Shown piece after piece: positions 12,517 through 24,700 of a DNA stretch of 64,000 nucleotides. The notes below the pieces were generated by a model. The model searched no databases. It saw only the letters and a program-made list of their open reading frames with translations, and was not told where the DNA came from. The position numbers were made by a program, and so were the translations under genes. This DNA is from Elephas maximus indicus (taxonomy: Eukaryota > Chordata > Mammalia > Proboscidea > Elephantidae): contig NC_064819.1 of the NCBI RefSeq assembly GCF_024166365.1, positions 165,358,793-165,422,792 on the forward strand, read 5' to 3'. Each line of letters starts with the position of its first letter. The stretch's first letter is position 1.

Positions 12517-13445
12517 TTTATCTCAAAGAAATGGCTCACACAGTTGTGGAGGCTGGTAAGCCCCAAATCCATGGGTCGGGTATCAGGCTGGAGGCTTCTC
12601 CTGACTCATGTGGTTGCTGGGACTGATGAACCCAAAACTGGCAGGTCAGGTGGAAGGCTGCTGGCTCATTCCCCAAGAACCACAGGTCAGAGGATGATGA
12701 GTAAGATGCAGGATTCAGAGAGAGCTTTGCCAGAAGATCCACATATTTTGGATGCAGGCCACACCCCCTAAAAACCCATTGGCTTTCAACTGATGGCTGT
12801 TCTTATTAGATCACAAAAAGGAGGATGAGTACCATAATTTTATGCAAATAATGTGTGTTATTATGTTTTTGCAAATCGAGCAACTCTGACAGGTTGTTTT
12901 TACAAGTGTTCTGCACCAATTTTTTTTTTACATGTGCTGACTTCAATTTCAATTTTTTCTGTCCAAAGATTTGATGCTACTGGAACGAAATTGATCTCAC
13001 GGAAACTTCAGTTAAGGTAGGTATTTTCCAAAACCAAGTGCCACTAATGGTGAACTGAATGGGCTCATGGTAGAAATGGGACACCATTTTGAAACCGAAG
13101 AGTATGAACGCATGAAGAGCTAGAAATTAGCAAGTAAGAAATGACCCTAGGCCTAAAACTACAAGAACAAAATGTTGTTTATATTTTATTGCTTTCATAA
13201 ATCTTAAACTGAAACATAATTTTTGATAATCAATGTCTTTGAAATCAACAAATAAAAGTCACCAGAAGAAAATTCTGTTTTCATCTTAAAATATGCCTTT
13301 TTAGTTTATTCATTCATTATCATCATCGTCTGACTTCATTGCAGAGATACCAAGTTCGGAGATTTCTTTGGTGATGAATTTGCAGAAGCTGACCATGTTA
13401 TGCTCCTATCATCTGGAAGTTGCTGGTCTACAGTGGTTCCCATTC

Positions 13446-13826
13446 TCATAGAAAGACCATTCTTTTCATGAATTTAGAAATCCAGGTGAAGTCTGCCATG
13501 AAATCTGGGGCTTCCCTTTCAATTGCCAAAAGCATTATTTTGACTTGAACTGTGACAGTAGAAACAGTTTGATTTTTTTCCCTTAGAAAAACAATCCACT
13601 CTTTCAAGTCTTTCTTCAACTCAGGCCATTTCGCTTTGGGCCAAAGAGGCGTGGATTTCTGTGGATTCATTTTCTCAAGCTTCTTTTTCTCCTTTATTCA
13701 TTTTCGAATGGATGACTCTCCAACCTTGAACTCTCTCACTGCCACTCTGTTGCTTATTTCTTCCGCCCTTGCAACAGCTTTCAGTTTGAAGTCAGCAGTG
13801 TAGGACTTGCGTTTAATTCCTGACAT
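13446..13826 (-). pseudogene. Pogo/Tigger-like transposase, N-terminal remnant
   Basis: The frame opens at ATG 13826-13824 with SYTADFKLKAVARAEE, a homeodomain-like HTH of the pogo/CENP-B type, followed by FKVGESSIRKW-like sequence in which the tryptophan codon is TGA. It stays in frame after that stop through KAKWPELKKDLKEWIV and ends near FMKRMVFL, the second HTH region of pogo transposases. The DDE catalytic domain is not recognisable downstream. It is 127 codons long against roughly 500 in complete relatives, so it is a dead fragment. Domesticated relatives (POGK, JRK, TIGD) exist, but the stop and truncation argue against domestication here. Confidence 0.6.
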
Positions 13827-13910
13827 GATCCTAAAGGGTTCTAAGATTTAGGTTTATAAACTGAAAAAAATGTGCATAATGTAATCTATAACTGGCTGGT
13901 TCTAGCAAAA

Positions 13911-14091
13911 ACCAAAAAAGAAAGAAAGAAAGAAAAAAACCATTGCTGTTGAGTCAATTCTGACTCATAGTGACCTTATAGGACGGAGTAGAACTGCCCC
14001 ACAGGGTTTCCAAGGAGCGGCTGGCAGGTTCCAACTGCTGACTTTTGGTTAGCAGCTGAACTCTTAACCACTATGCCACCAGGGTTTCAGA
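13911..14091 (-). repeat. AfroSINE
   Basis: A near-complete copy runs from a head at CCACCAGGGTTTC (right) to an (AAAG)n-rich tail at 13911-13940 (left). It lies inside the decayed transposon body. TCTAG-like short flanks may be the target duplication. Confidence 0.85.
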
Positions 14092-14202
14092 CTCTAGTAA
14101 AGAGATCACAATGACAAGCAAGGGCCATTTTATATGCTCACAAGCATATGACTAAGGTGACTTATGATCATTAATCAAAGACATTGGCACTAATAAGACA
14201 TA

Positions 14203-14262
14203 ATTAAAAAAAAAAAAAGCCATTGCCATTGAGTCGATTTCGACTCATAGCAACCTTATGAA
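14203..14262 (-). repeat. AfroSINE 3' fragment
   Basis: An A-run is followed by the 3' portion of the SINE (GCCATTGCCATTGAGTCGA.. to CAACCTTATG). The body and head are missing, so it is a 5'-truncated insertion. Confidence 0.75.
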
Positions 14263-15208
14263 ATAAGCAGACGTAACGGTTTCACTTAAGATTATCTGAT
14301 AAGGTTTTGGGATTCAGCTGTTGAGCCAAGAGTGATCCTTTATCAGTTTTGCTTTGTTTACTCCTCCAATTAAAAGCCAGAATCAGAAGACGACTGTGAT
14401 AATTATGTCAATGCAGATTGAATGGAGATTCCTATCGATAGCCACTTGATGCCATTTATCCCAGAGTAGGCTTCGCGTTGCTTTACACTTCCAATTGGTA
14501 GCACGTGATTTATGGACAGGCTTCAGGAAGTTCAAGGTTCTGAATGTTATTCAAAAGTGATAGGGATATAATTATCAACTTAAATTAATAAAAACAAACG
14601 CAGCTTCAATTGTTTATTTTCCAGTTACTGGGGTACTACCAAACTCAATCCATGACTTCTTGACTTACAGCTTTCTTATACAAATAAGATCAAAAGTAAC
14701 ATTTTCAGACTATTGAATGAAGATGAATGAGGCCAAAATTCACTTCCTGAATGTGACAAGACATGCGCAGTATATGCAAGGGTGCACTATGCCAGAACTT
14801 TTATCATAGTTTTGTCATTTCTGTGTTATATGTCAGTGCACCTTATTACACGGGCACACTATTTGCAAAAAACCACAGTGCATAATATCTGCCAAACCAC
14901 TGAGAATCATGGCCTAGCCAAGTTGACACATAACATTAACCATCACAGATATCATTTCGGGTAAAGTAGAGGATCAGAGAAAAAGAGGAGGACCCTCAAT
15001 GAGATGGATTGACACAGTGGCTGCAACAATGGGCTCAAACATAGAAACGATTGTGAAGATGGCACAGAACCAGGCAATGTTTCATCCTGTTGAATTGACT
15101 TGACCGCACCTAACAGCAATGAGTCTGGGGTAAGGTCTGATTTCTAACAAGTTGCAAGGTGATGTTGTTACTGCTGATCAGGGATCCAGACTCTGAGAAC
15201 CATTACTT

Positions 15209-15770
15209 TTGTCTGCTTTTTTCTCAGCCTGTCTTTGGAAGAGAAGGCTTAAGGGGGAAAAGGATATAAAGTGGCATTCCTGCTATTGTGGAATCTTAGG
15301 CATATGGCATAAAATGATACGGCTGTGAAGCAGGTGGGGCTAGCTTTATTTTAGGGTGGGGGGTCCCTGAAGAAGGGTCATTCCCTCCTCCTTAAGAAAG
15401 AGAATGGCCTCAGGATGAGAGAGAGGAGGCCTGGAGCCAAGCCAGACTGGGTCTGAAAGGGCATGGATGTGCTCAGGGTACCCCTGGAAACTTCCAGGGT
15501 TGCAGAGTTCTCAGCTGCTCTGTGGGGTAGAGGGATCAGAGGATTTGGGCTAGTCAATTAAGGGCGGGATACTTTGGAAAAATAGCAGCTGGGCAATGGT
15601 TCTGTTTTTGGCCAGAAAATGTTATCCAATTTTGTGAAGTATTTAAGCGTAAAGGGCCCCAGGTGTATGTGATCTGTGTAGGGGAGTGGTTGCTGGAGGG
15701 AGGGGGCCCTGCCTCGGTGCGGGCCTGGGAGGGCTAGACCTTCTCTCAATGGCGAGTGTTCCTTCCTGTG
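15209..15770. other. Unique intergenic sequence
   Basis: GC-moderate DNA between the MER5-type element and the hAT-like MITE. No gene, RNA or repeat was recognised. Confidence 0.5.
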
Positions 15771-16051
15771 CAGGACCAGATTATGACTTTGTGGGCCCTT
15801 GACACTTTTGTCTTCATGGGCCCCTTCCTCCATTAAAAAAAAGAAAAAAAAATTATACATTATGACTGCATTGGTATAAAGATGAATGTAATCCAGGTTG
15901 AATTCATTATCATATACTCACTAGTATTATATTTGTCTTTTCTGCTAATTTAAAAAAAAACACTAAAATTAAAACTTTTGGGGGGGGGGCCCTAAAGTTA
16001 TCGGGGGCCTATACACTGTGCTTACTGCAGCTAATGGGTAAGTCAGTCCTG
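15771..16051. mobile_element. hAT-like MITE with CAGGAC ends and 8-bp target duplication
   Basis: The left end CAGGACCAGATTATG and the inverted right end CAGGACTGACTTACC share CAGGAC and a TTA-containing extension. Internal GGGCCC/GGGGCC motifs sit just inside both ends. The flanking octamers TTCCTGTG (15763-15770) and CTCCTGGG (16052-16059) match at six of eight positions, as expected for an aged 8-bp hAT duplication. It is 281 bases long with an AT-rich centre and no transposase. Confidence 0.6.
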
Positions 16052-16320
16052 CTCCTGGGCACACCTGGGAGAATGGGGAGGCTGAGCAGGCTGGACAGGT
16101 TGGACAAGCCTTTTCTGAGCTGTAACTCCCAAGCCTCTTGAGGGAACCTGGAGTGAGGTTTAGAAGGAAAGTATCTATCCATGAGTCACAGCTCCACTTC
16201 TGATATGTTCCCACTGCAGAGCCACTCTGCTCTGCTCTAGTTATGTCCAATGTATAATCCCAAAACAGTGAAAATACAAAGTTCCTAGCACCATTTCTTA
16301 TCTTAACTAACCTGGCCTTT

Positions 16321-17955
16321 TAGGGATTGAATTGTGTCCTCCAAAAATATGTGTTGTAAATCCTAACCTGTGTACCTGTGGATGTAATCCCACTTGGGAA
16401 TAGGATTTTCTTTGTTATGTTAATGAGACCATATCAGTGTAGAGTGTATTTTAAACCAATCACTTCTGAGATATAAAAGGAGCAGATTAGGCACTGAAGC
16501 AAGAAAGTACAGAGGGTGAAAGACAGATGCCAAGGAACTGAAGACTAGGAACTGAAAAAAAACAAAACAAGGACCTTTCCCCAGAACTGATAGTCTTTCC
16601 CAAATTCAGCCCCTCCCATGAATTTGGACTTCTACCTCTTAAACCCCCGTGTCTGTCAGTTTGTTGTTCTCTGGGGGCTTGCATGTTGCTGTTATGCTGG
16701 AAGCTATGCCACTGGTATTCAGATACCAGCAGGGTCACCCATGGCAGACAGGTTTCAGCTGAGCTTCTAGACTAGGATAGGCTAGGAAGAAGGACCCAGC
16801 AGTCTACTTCTGAGAAGAATTAGCCAGTGAAAAACTTATGAATAGCAGCAGAACATTGTCTGATATAGTGGTGAAAGGTGAGCCTCCCAGGTTGGAAGGC
16901 ACTGAAAAGATGACTGGGGAAGAGGTGCCTCCTTAGAGTTGATCTTGCTGACATGAATGGAGTCAAGCTTTCAGGACCTTCATTTGCTGATGTGGCACGA
17001 CTCGAAATGAGAAGAAACAGCTGCAAACATCCACTGATAATTGGATCATAGAATGGACGAAGTATGAATCTAGGAAAATTAGAAATCATCAAAAATGAAA
17101 TGGAAGGATCCATATACTAGGCATTAGTGAGCTGAAACTGACTGGTATTGGCCACTTTGAACTGGATAATCATATAGTCTACTATACCGGGAATGACAAC
17201 TTGAAGAGGAATGGCATTGCATTCATTGTCGAAGAGAACATTTCAAGATCTATCCGGAAGTACAACACTGTTGGTGATAGGATAATATCCACACGCCTAC
17301 ATGGAAGGCCAATTAATACAACTATTACTCAAATTTATACAAAATCTGCTACGAAAGACCTCTTTAAAGTGTTGAAAAGCAAATATGTCACCTTGAAGAC
17401 TAAGGTGAGCCTGACCCAAGCCATGGTATTTTCAATAGCATCGTACGCATGCGAAAGCTGGACAATGAATAAGAAAGACTGAAGGAGAATTGATGCCTTT
17501 GAACTGTAGCGTTGGTGAAGAATATTGACTATACCATGGACTTCCAAAAAAAAAAAAAGAATGAATTTGTCTTGGAAGAAGTCCACCCAGAATGCTCCTT
17601 AGAAGCAAGGGTGGTGAGGCTGTATTTTACACACTTTGGACATGTTGTCAGGAAGGATCAGTCCCTGGAGAAGGACATCATGCTTGGTAAAGCACAGGGT
17701 CATCGGAAAAGAGGAAGATCCTCAAAGAGATGGACTGATACAGTTGCTTCAACAATGGGCACAGCAACAATTGTGACCATGGCACAGGACTGGGCAGTGT
17801 TTCATTCTGTGGTACATAGGGTCGCTATGAGTCAGAACCGACTGGACTGCACCTAACAACAACAACCTCTTAAACTGTGAGAAAATAAGTTTCTGTTTGT
17901 TTAAATGCACACGCTTGTGGTATTTCTGTCATAGTAGCGCTAAGAAACTAAGACA
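16321..17955 (+). mobile_element. LTR-like interspersed repeat (family A, copy 1), split by an RTE
   Basis: It starts GATTGAATTGTGTCC and ends GTGGTATTTCTGTCATAG..CTAAGACA, as do the copies at 28823 and 53211. The two halves are 16321-16644 and 17865-17955. They are separated by the RTE insertion, whose 11-bp duplication is within this repeat. I recognise the phrase pattern from mammalian genomes but do not assign a family name. Confidence 0.6.
16645..17864 (+). mobile_element. RTE LINE with both ends but a large internal deletion
   Basis: Unlike the other copies it keeps the 5' UTR (16645 to about 17010) and the start of the ORF and endonuclease region. It then jumps at about 17340 straight to the late reverse-transcriptase region and runs to the (AAC)n tail. 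About 1.9 kb of a typical element is missing, including most of the endonuclease and the YADD motif. A perfect 11-bp target duplication, ACCTCTTAAAC, lies at 16634-16644 and 17865-17875, so the deleted element may have inserted as such. The frames are also broken. Confidence 0.85.
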
Positions 17956-18424
17956 TTATCCTTACATGGAAATCTAGATTTTTAAGTGAATCAAATTTTA
18001 AAACACTTCACAATTCAAAGCAAACGCATCTATGGGTCCCCAGTTTGTGCCTGCTGCTATACAGCTACTTAGTTTCATATTGTCCTTCTGGAGATTTTTT
18101 ATTGTTGTTGTATTTGCATATTCAAGCAAATGTTAAAATTGATATTTTATACTCTTCTGTATCTTGATTTTTCACTTTCCATGAGAGCACAAAGAGAGCT
18201 TTCCTCGTCCTTTTTTCTGTAGACAAGTGCATAGCATTCCATTTTAAAGATGTACCAATATAATTTATTTAACCTGTCTCTCACTGAGAGAATTTAGGTT
18301 GTTTCCCATTGTTGTTATCACAAAAAAATATTGCAATGAATAACACAGCACACCTGTCATTTACCTGTTTAAACATGTAACCATGGACACATTTCCAAAA
18401 GTGGAGTTGCTAGGTCAAAGGGTA

Positions 18425-18590
18425 CTTCTGATGTCGTTAGATGATTGTGACTCATGGTGACCCCGTGTGTACACAGTAGAACTGCTCCATAAGGTTTTTA
18501 AGGCTATGACCTCCCAGAAGGGAAACACCAAACTTTTTCTGCTAGTAATCGAGAATTTAAATATTTGCACCACCCAGAAACTCCTAGTAC
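18425..18590 (-). repeat. AfroSINE, older divergent copy
   Basis: The 3' part GATTGTGACTCATGGTGACCCC and the inverted head TGCACCACCCAG bracket a diverged body. It is inserted in the old L1. Confidence 0.7.
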
Positions 18591-18770
18591 TTTTGATTAA
18601 CTTTACTAAATTGCGTCACAGAAGTTGTACCAATTTACACTCCCACCAGCAATGTCTGAGGCTGACTATTTCCATTTATACAATACTGTCCATAGCCTTG
18701 CAACAGAGCACATTATAACTTTTTCCTCCCAATCTGACAGGTCAAAAATATCTGTATACTTTAAATTCAT

Positions 18771-21700
18771 TTTTTTATTTATTGTGTTTTAAGTAAAAGT
18801 TTACAATTCGAGTCAGTCTCTCATACCAAAACCTATGCATAGCTTGCTATGTAACCCTAGCTGCTTTCCCCCCAATGTGACAGCACACTCCTTCCCTCCA
18901 CCCCTGTATTTCCCTGCGTCCATTCAACCAGCTCCTGTCCCCCTGTGCCTTTTCATCTTGCCTCCAGGCAGGAGCTGCCCACATAGTCTCATTTGTCTCC
19001 TTGAGCCAAGAAGCTCACTCCTCACCAGTATCATTTTCTGTCTTATAGTCCACTCCGATCCCTGTCTGAAGAGTTAGCTTCAGGAATGATTCCAGTCTTC
19101 GCTAACAGAGGGTCCTGGGACCATGACCTTTGGGGTCCCTCCAATCTCAGTCAGACCATTAAGTTTGGTCTTTTTAGGAGAATTTGAGGTCTGCATCCCA
19201 CTGTTCTTCTGCCCCATCAGGGATCCTCTGTTGTGTTTCCTGTCAGGGCAGTCATCTGTGGTAGCTGGGCGCCATCTAGTTCTTCTGGTCTCAGGCTAAT
19301 GGAGTGTCTGGTTCACATGGCCCTTTCTGTCTCTTAGGCTCATATTTACCTAGTGTCTTTGGTGTTCTTCATTCTCCTTTGCTCCAGGTGGATTGAGAAT
19401 AATTGACGCATCTTAGCTGGTCATTTGCTAGCATTTAAGACCCTGGACTCCACTCATCAAAGTGGGATGCAGAACATTTTCTTAATATGTTTCGTTACGC
19501 CAATTGACTTAGATGTCGCCTGAAACCATGGTCCCCAGACCCCCATCGCTGCTACTCTGGGCTTTGAAGCATTTGGTTGTATTCAGGACATTTCTTAGCT
19601 TTTGGTTTAGTCCAGTTGTACTCACCTCCTCTGTACTGTGTGTTGTCTTTCCCTTCACCTAAATGAGTTCTTGTCTATTATCTAATTAGTGAATACTCCT
19701 CTCCCTCCTTCCCCACCCTCATAGCCATTAAAGAATATTTTCTTCTGTGTCTAAACTTTTTCATGAATTCTTATAATAGTGGTCTCATACAATATTTGTC
19801 CTTTCGCAGCTGACTAATTTCACTCAGCATAATGCCTTCCAGATTCCTCCATGGAATGAGATGTTTCACAGATTCATCGTCGTTCCTAATTGCTGTGTAG
19901 TATTCCATTATGTGAATATACCATAACTTATTTTTCCATTCATCCCTTGATGGGTGCCTTGGTTGCTTCCATCTCTTTGCTATTGTAAACAGTGCTGCAA
20001 AGAACATGGGTGTGCATAAATCTGTTTATGTGAGGGCTTCTATTTCTCTAGCATATATTCCAAGCAGTGGGATTGATGGATAGTATGTTAGCTCTATTTC
20101 TAGCTTTTCAAGGAAGTGCCAAATCGATTTCCAAAGTGGTTGTACCATTTTACATTCCCACCAGCAGCGTATAAGTGTTCTAGCCTCTCCACAACCTCTC
20201 CAACATTTATTATTTAGTATTTTTTGGATTAGCGCCAGCCTTGTTGGGGTGAGATGGTAACTAATTGTAGTTTCGATTTGCATTTTTCTAATGGCTAATG
20301 ATCACGAGCATTTCCTCATGTATCTGCTAGCTGCCTAAATGTCTCCTTTGGTGAAGTGCCTATTCATATCCATTACCCATTTTTTAATTGGGTTATTTGT
20401 CTTTTTGTTGTTGAGCTTTTGCAGTATCATGTAGATTTTAGAGATCAGATGCTGATTAGATTTGTGCAGCCCAGAACTTTTTCCCAGTCTGTAGGTGGTC
20501 TTTTTACACTTTTGGCGAAGTTTTTGGATGAGCCTAAGTGTTTGATTTTTAGGAGCTCCCAGTTATCTAGTTTCTCTTCTGGTGTTTGTGCATTGTTAAT
20601 AGTGTTTTGTGTACTGTTTAAGCCATGTATTAGGGCTCCTAACGTTGTCCCTATTTTTTCTTCCATGATCTTTATCGTTTTAGAATTTATATTTAGGCCT
20701 TTGATCCATTTTGAGTTAGTTTTTATGCTTGGTGTGAGCTTTGAGTCTTGTTTCATTTATCTGCAGATGGGTATCCAGTTATGCCAGCACCATTTGTTTA
20801 AGAGACCGTCTTTTCCCCATTTAACAGACTTTGGACCTTTGCCAAATATCAGCTACTCATATGTGGATGGATTTATGTCTGGATTCTCAAGTCTGTTCCA
20901 TTGGTCTATGTATCTGTTGTTGTACTAGTACCTGGCTGTTTTGACTACTGTGACGGTGTAATAGGTTCTAAAATCAGGTAATGTGAGGGCTTCCACTTTG
21001 TTCTTCTTTTTCAGTAATGCTTTACTTATCTGGGCCGTCTTCCCCTTACATATGAAGTTGATGATTTGTTTCTCTATCTCATTAAAAAATGTCATTGGAA
21101 TTTGGATCGGGATTGCATTGTATCTATAGATTGCTTTGGATAGAATAGACATTTTTACAATGTTGAGTCTTCCTGTCCATGAGCAAGATACATTTTTCCA
21201 CTTACGTAGGTCTCTTTTGGTTTCTTGGAGTTTTTTTTATATAGGTCTTTTACCTCTCTGGTTAGATTTATTCCTGAGTATTTTATCTTCATGGGGGATA
21301 TTGTAAATGGTATTGATTTGGTGATTTCCTCTTCGACGTCCTCTTTGTTGGTGTAAAGGAATCCAACTGACTTTTGTATGTTTGTCATGTATCCTGATAC
21401 TCTGCTTAACTCTTCTATTAGTTTCAGTAGTTTTCTTGTGGATTCTTTAGGGTTTTCTGTGTATAAGATCATGTCATCTGCAAATAGAGATACTTTTACT
21501 TCTTCCTTACCAATTTGGAAGCACTTTATTTCTTTATCTAGCCTAATTTCTCCAGCTAGGACCTCCAGGACAATGTTGAATAAGAGTGGTGATAAAGGAC
21601 ATCCTTGTTTGTTTTCTGTTCTCAAGAGGAATGCTCTCAGACTCCATTTAGGATGATGTTGGCTGTTGGCTTTGTATAAATGCCCTTTATTATGTTGAGG

Positions 21701-24700
21701 AATTTCCCTTCTATTCCTATTTTGCTGATAGTTTTATCATGAATGGGTGTTGGACTTTGTCAAATGCCTTTTCTGCATCAATTGATATGATCATGTGGTT
21801 CTTGTCTTTTATTTCTGTGATGAACTACATTGGTTGTTTTTCTAATGTTAAACCATCCCTGCATACCTGGTATGAGTCGCACTTGGTCAAAGTGAATTAT
21901 TTTTTTGATATGTTGGCTAGAATTTGGTTAAGGGTTTTTGTGTCTAAGTTCATGAGGGACATAGGTCTGTAATTTTCTTTTTTTGTGGTTTCTTTACCTG
22001 GTTTTGGTATCAGAGATATGCTGGCTTCATAGGATGAGTTTGGGAGTATTTCATCCTTTTCTATTCTTTGAAACACCTTTAGTAGTAGTAGTGTTAACTC
22101 TTCTCTGAATGTTTAGTAGAATTCTCTAGTAAAGCCCTCAGGGAGAGGGCATTTTTTTTTTGTTGTTGTTGTTAGGTGCCATCGAGTCAGTTCCAACTCA
22201 TAGCGAACCTATGCACAACAGAATGAAACACTGCCCGATCCTGCGCCATCCTTATAATCGTTGTTATGCTTGAGCTCATTGTTGCAGCCACTGTGTCAAT
22301 CCACCTCATTGAGGGTCTTCCTCTTTTCCGCTGACCCTGTACTCTGCCAAGCATGATGTCCTTCTCCAGGGACTCATCCCTTCTGACAACATGTCCAAAG
22401 TATGTAAGATGCAGTCTTGCCATCCTTGTCTCTAAGGAGCATTCTGGCCACACTTCTTCCAATACAGATTTGTTCGTTCTTTTGGCAGTCCATGGTATAT
22501 TCAATATTCATCGCCAACACCACAATTCAAAGGCGTCAGTTCTTCTTCGGTCTTCCTTATTCATTGTCCAGCTTTCACATGCATATGATGTGATTGAAAA
22601 TACCATGGCTTGGGACAGGCACACCTTAGTCCTCAAACTGACATCTTTGCTCTTCAACACTTTAAAGAGGTCCTTTGCAGCAGATTTGCCCAATGCAATG
22701 CGTCTTTTGATTCCTTGACTGCTGCTTCCATGGCTGTTGATTGTGGATCCAAGTAAAATGAAATCCTTGACAACTTCAATCTTTTCTCCATTGATCATGA
22801 TGTTGCTCATTGGTCCAGTTGTGAGGATTTTTGTTTTCTTCATGTTGAGGTGCAATCCATACTGAAGGCTGTGGTCTTTGATCTTCATTAGTAAGTGCTT
22901 CAAGTCCTCTTCACTTTCAGCAAGCAAGGTTGTGTCATCTGCCTAACGCAGGTTGTTCATGAGTCTTCTTCCAATCCTGATGCCCCGTTCTTCTTCATAT
23001 AGTCCAGCTTCTCATATTATTTGTTCAGCATACAGATTAAATAGGTATGGTGAAAGAATACAACCCTGATGCACACCTTTCCTGACTTTAAACCAATCAG
23101 TTTCCCCTTGTTCTGTCCAAACAACAGCCTCTTGATCTATGTAAAGGTTCCTCATGAGCACAATGAAGTGTTCTGGAATTCCCATTCTTCGCAGTGTTAT
23201 CCATAGTTTGTTATGACCCACACAGTCGAATACCTTTGCATAGTCAATAAGACACAGGTAAACATCCTTCTGGTATTCTCTGCTTTCAGCCAGGATCCTT
23301 CTGACATCAGCAATGATATCCCTGGTTCCATGTCCTTTTCTGAAATCAGCCTGAATTTCTTGCAGTTCCGTGTCGATATACTGCTGCAGCCGTTTTTGAA
23401 TGATCTTCAGCAGAATTTTGCTTGCGTGTGATATTAATGATATTGTTCTATAATTTCCACATTCGGTTGGATCACCTTTCTTGGGAATAGGCATAAATAT
23501 GGATCTCTTCCAGTCAGTTGGCCAGGAAGCTGTCTTCCATATTTCTTGGTATAGACGAGTGAGCACCTCCAGTGCTGCATCTGTTTGTTGAAACATCTCA
23601 ATTGATATTCCATCAACTCCTGGAGCCTTGTTTTTCACCAATGCCTTCAGAGCAGCTTGGACTTCTTCCTTCAGTACCATCGGTTCCTGATCATATACCA
23701 CCGCTGGAAATGGTTGAATATCGACTAATTCTTCTTGGTATAATGAATCAGTGTATTCCTTCCATCTCCTTTTGATGGTTCCTGCGTTGATTAATATTTT
23801 CCCCATGGAATCCTTCACTATTGCAACTCGAGGCTTGAATTTTTTCTTCAGTTCATTCAGCTTGAGAAATGCCGAGCGTGTACTTCCCTTTTGGTTTTCC
23901 ATCTCCAGCTCTTTGCACATGTCATTAGAATACTTTACTTTGTCTTCTCGAGCAGTCCTTTGAAATCTTCAGTTCTTTTACTTCATGAATTCTTCCTTTT
24001 GCTTTAGCTGCTGGACTCTCAAGAGCAAGCTTCAGAGTCTCCTCTGACATCCATCTTGGTCTTCTCTTTCTTTCCTGTCTTTTCAGTGACCTCTTGCTTT
24101 CTTCATGGATGATGTCCTTGATGTCATTCCACAAATCGTCTGGTCTTCAATCACTAGTGTTCAATGTGTCAAATCTATTCTTCAGATGGTCTCTAAATTC
24201 AGGTGGAATATATTCAAGGTCATATTTTGGCTCTCGTGGACTTGCTCTGATTTTCTTCAGTTTCGGCTTGAACTTACATATGAGGAATTGATGGTCTGTT
24301 CCACAGTCGGCCCCTGGCCTTGTTCTGACTGACGATTGAGCTTTTCCACCATCTCTTTCTACAGATGTAGTCAATTTGATTTCTGTGTGTTCCATCTGGC
24401 GAGGTCCATGTTTATAGTCGCCCTTTATGTTGGTGAAAGAAGGTATTTGCAATGAAAAAGTTGTTGGTCTTGCAAAATTCTATCATTCAAACTCTGGCAT
24501 TGTTTATCACCAAGGCCATATTTTCCAAATACTGATCCTTCTTCTTTGTTTCCAACTTTTGCATTCCAATCGCCAGTAATTATCAATGCATCTTGATTGC
24601 ATGTTCGATCAATTTCAGGCTGTAGCAGCTGATAAAAATCTTCTGTTTCTTCATTTTTGGCCCTAATGGTTGGTGTGTAAATTTGAATAATAGTCGTATT

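Larger units (their letters stand above)
12838..14900 (-). mobile_element. Decayed pogo/Tigger-like DNA transposon body (boundaries approximate)
   Basis: This material separates the two halves of the LTR-like repeat. It contains a pogo-like transposase remnant on the minus strand. Both ends carry ATTATG...TTTTTGCAAAT-like sequence in opposite orientation, which may be remnants of terminal inverted repeats. The rest is AT-rich and decayed, with two AfroSINEs inserted at 13911-14091 and 14203-14262. Confidence 0.4.
12424..14955 (+). mobile_element. LTR-like repeat interrupted by a DNA transposon and SINEs
   Basis: The left end GGCTGGGTTCTCTAGAG and right end AAGTTGACACATAAC..TTAACCATCACA match the two ends of a well-known mammalian interspersed repeat that I recognise but cannot name with certainty. 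The left part spans about 12424-12830 and the right part about 14903-14955. Between them lies unrelated material, including a pogo-like transposase remnant and AfroSINEs. It sits inside the RTE copy. Confidence 0.55.
11701..15123 (+). mobile_element. RTE LINE 3' fragment (split), inserted in a MER5-type element
   Basis: Two pieces, 11701-12423 and about 14956-15123, encode the reverse-transcriptase end and C-terminal part of an RTE-clade LINE. The catalytic YADD box is intact here (near 11846-11857). It is 5'-truncated and carries frameshifts and stops. The 3' end reads CACCTAACAGCAA. A perfect 10-bp target duplication flanks it. It is interrupted by the LTR-like and pogo-like insertion. Confidence 0.85.
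11575..15208 (+). mobile_element. MER5-type hAT MITE split by a nested insertion
   Basis: The left part (11575-11700) includes the MER5 phrases GAATCACCTGGA and TTGCTGGGCCCC. The right part (15134-15208) contains TTTCTAACAAGTT and the terminal CTCTGAGAACCA. Together they make one element of about 200 bases. The break is filled by the RTE at 11701-15123, and TCTGGGGTAA is duplicated at 11691-11700 and 15124-15133. This is the oldest layer of the nest. Confidence 0.8.

Noticed and set aside
23012-23920. 302-codon reverse transcriptase frame as a host gene
   Set aside because: It is a section of a decayed RTE LINE with stops and frameshifts on both sides.
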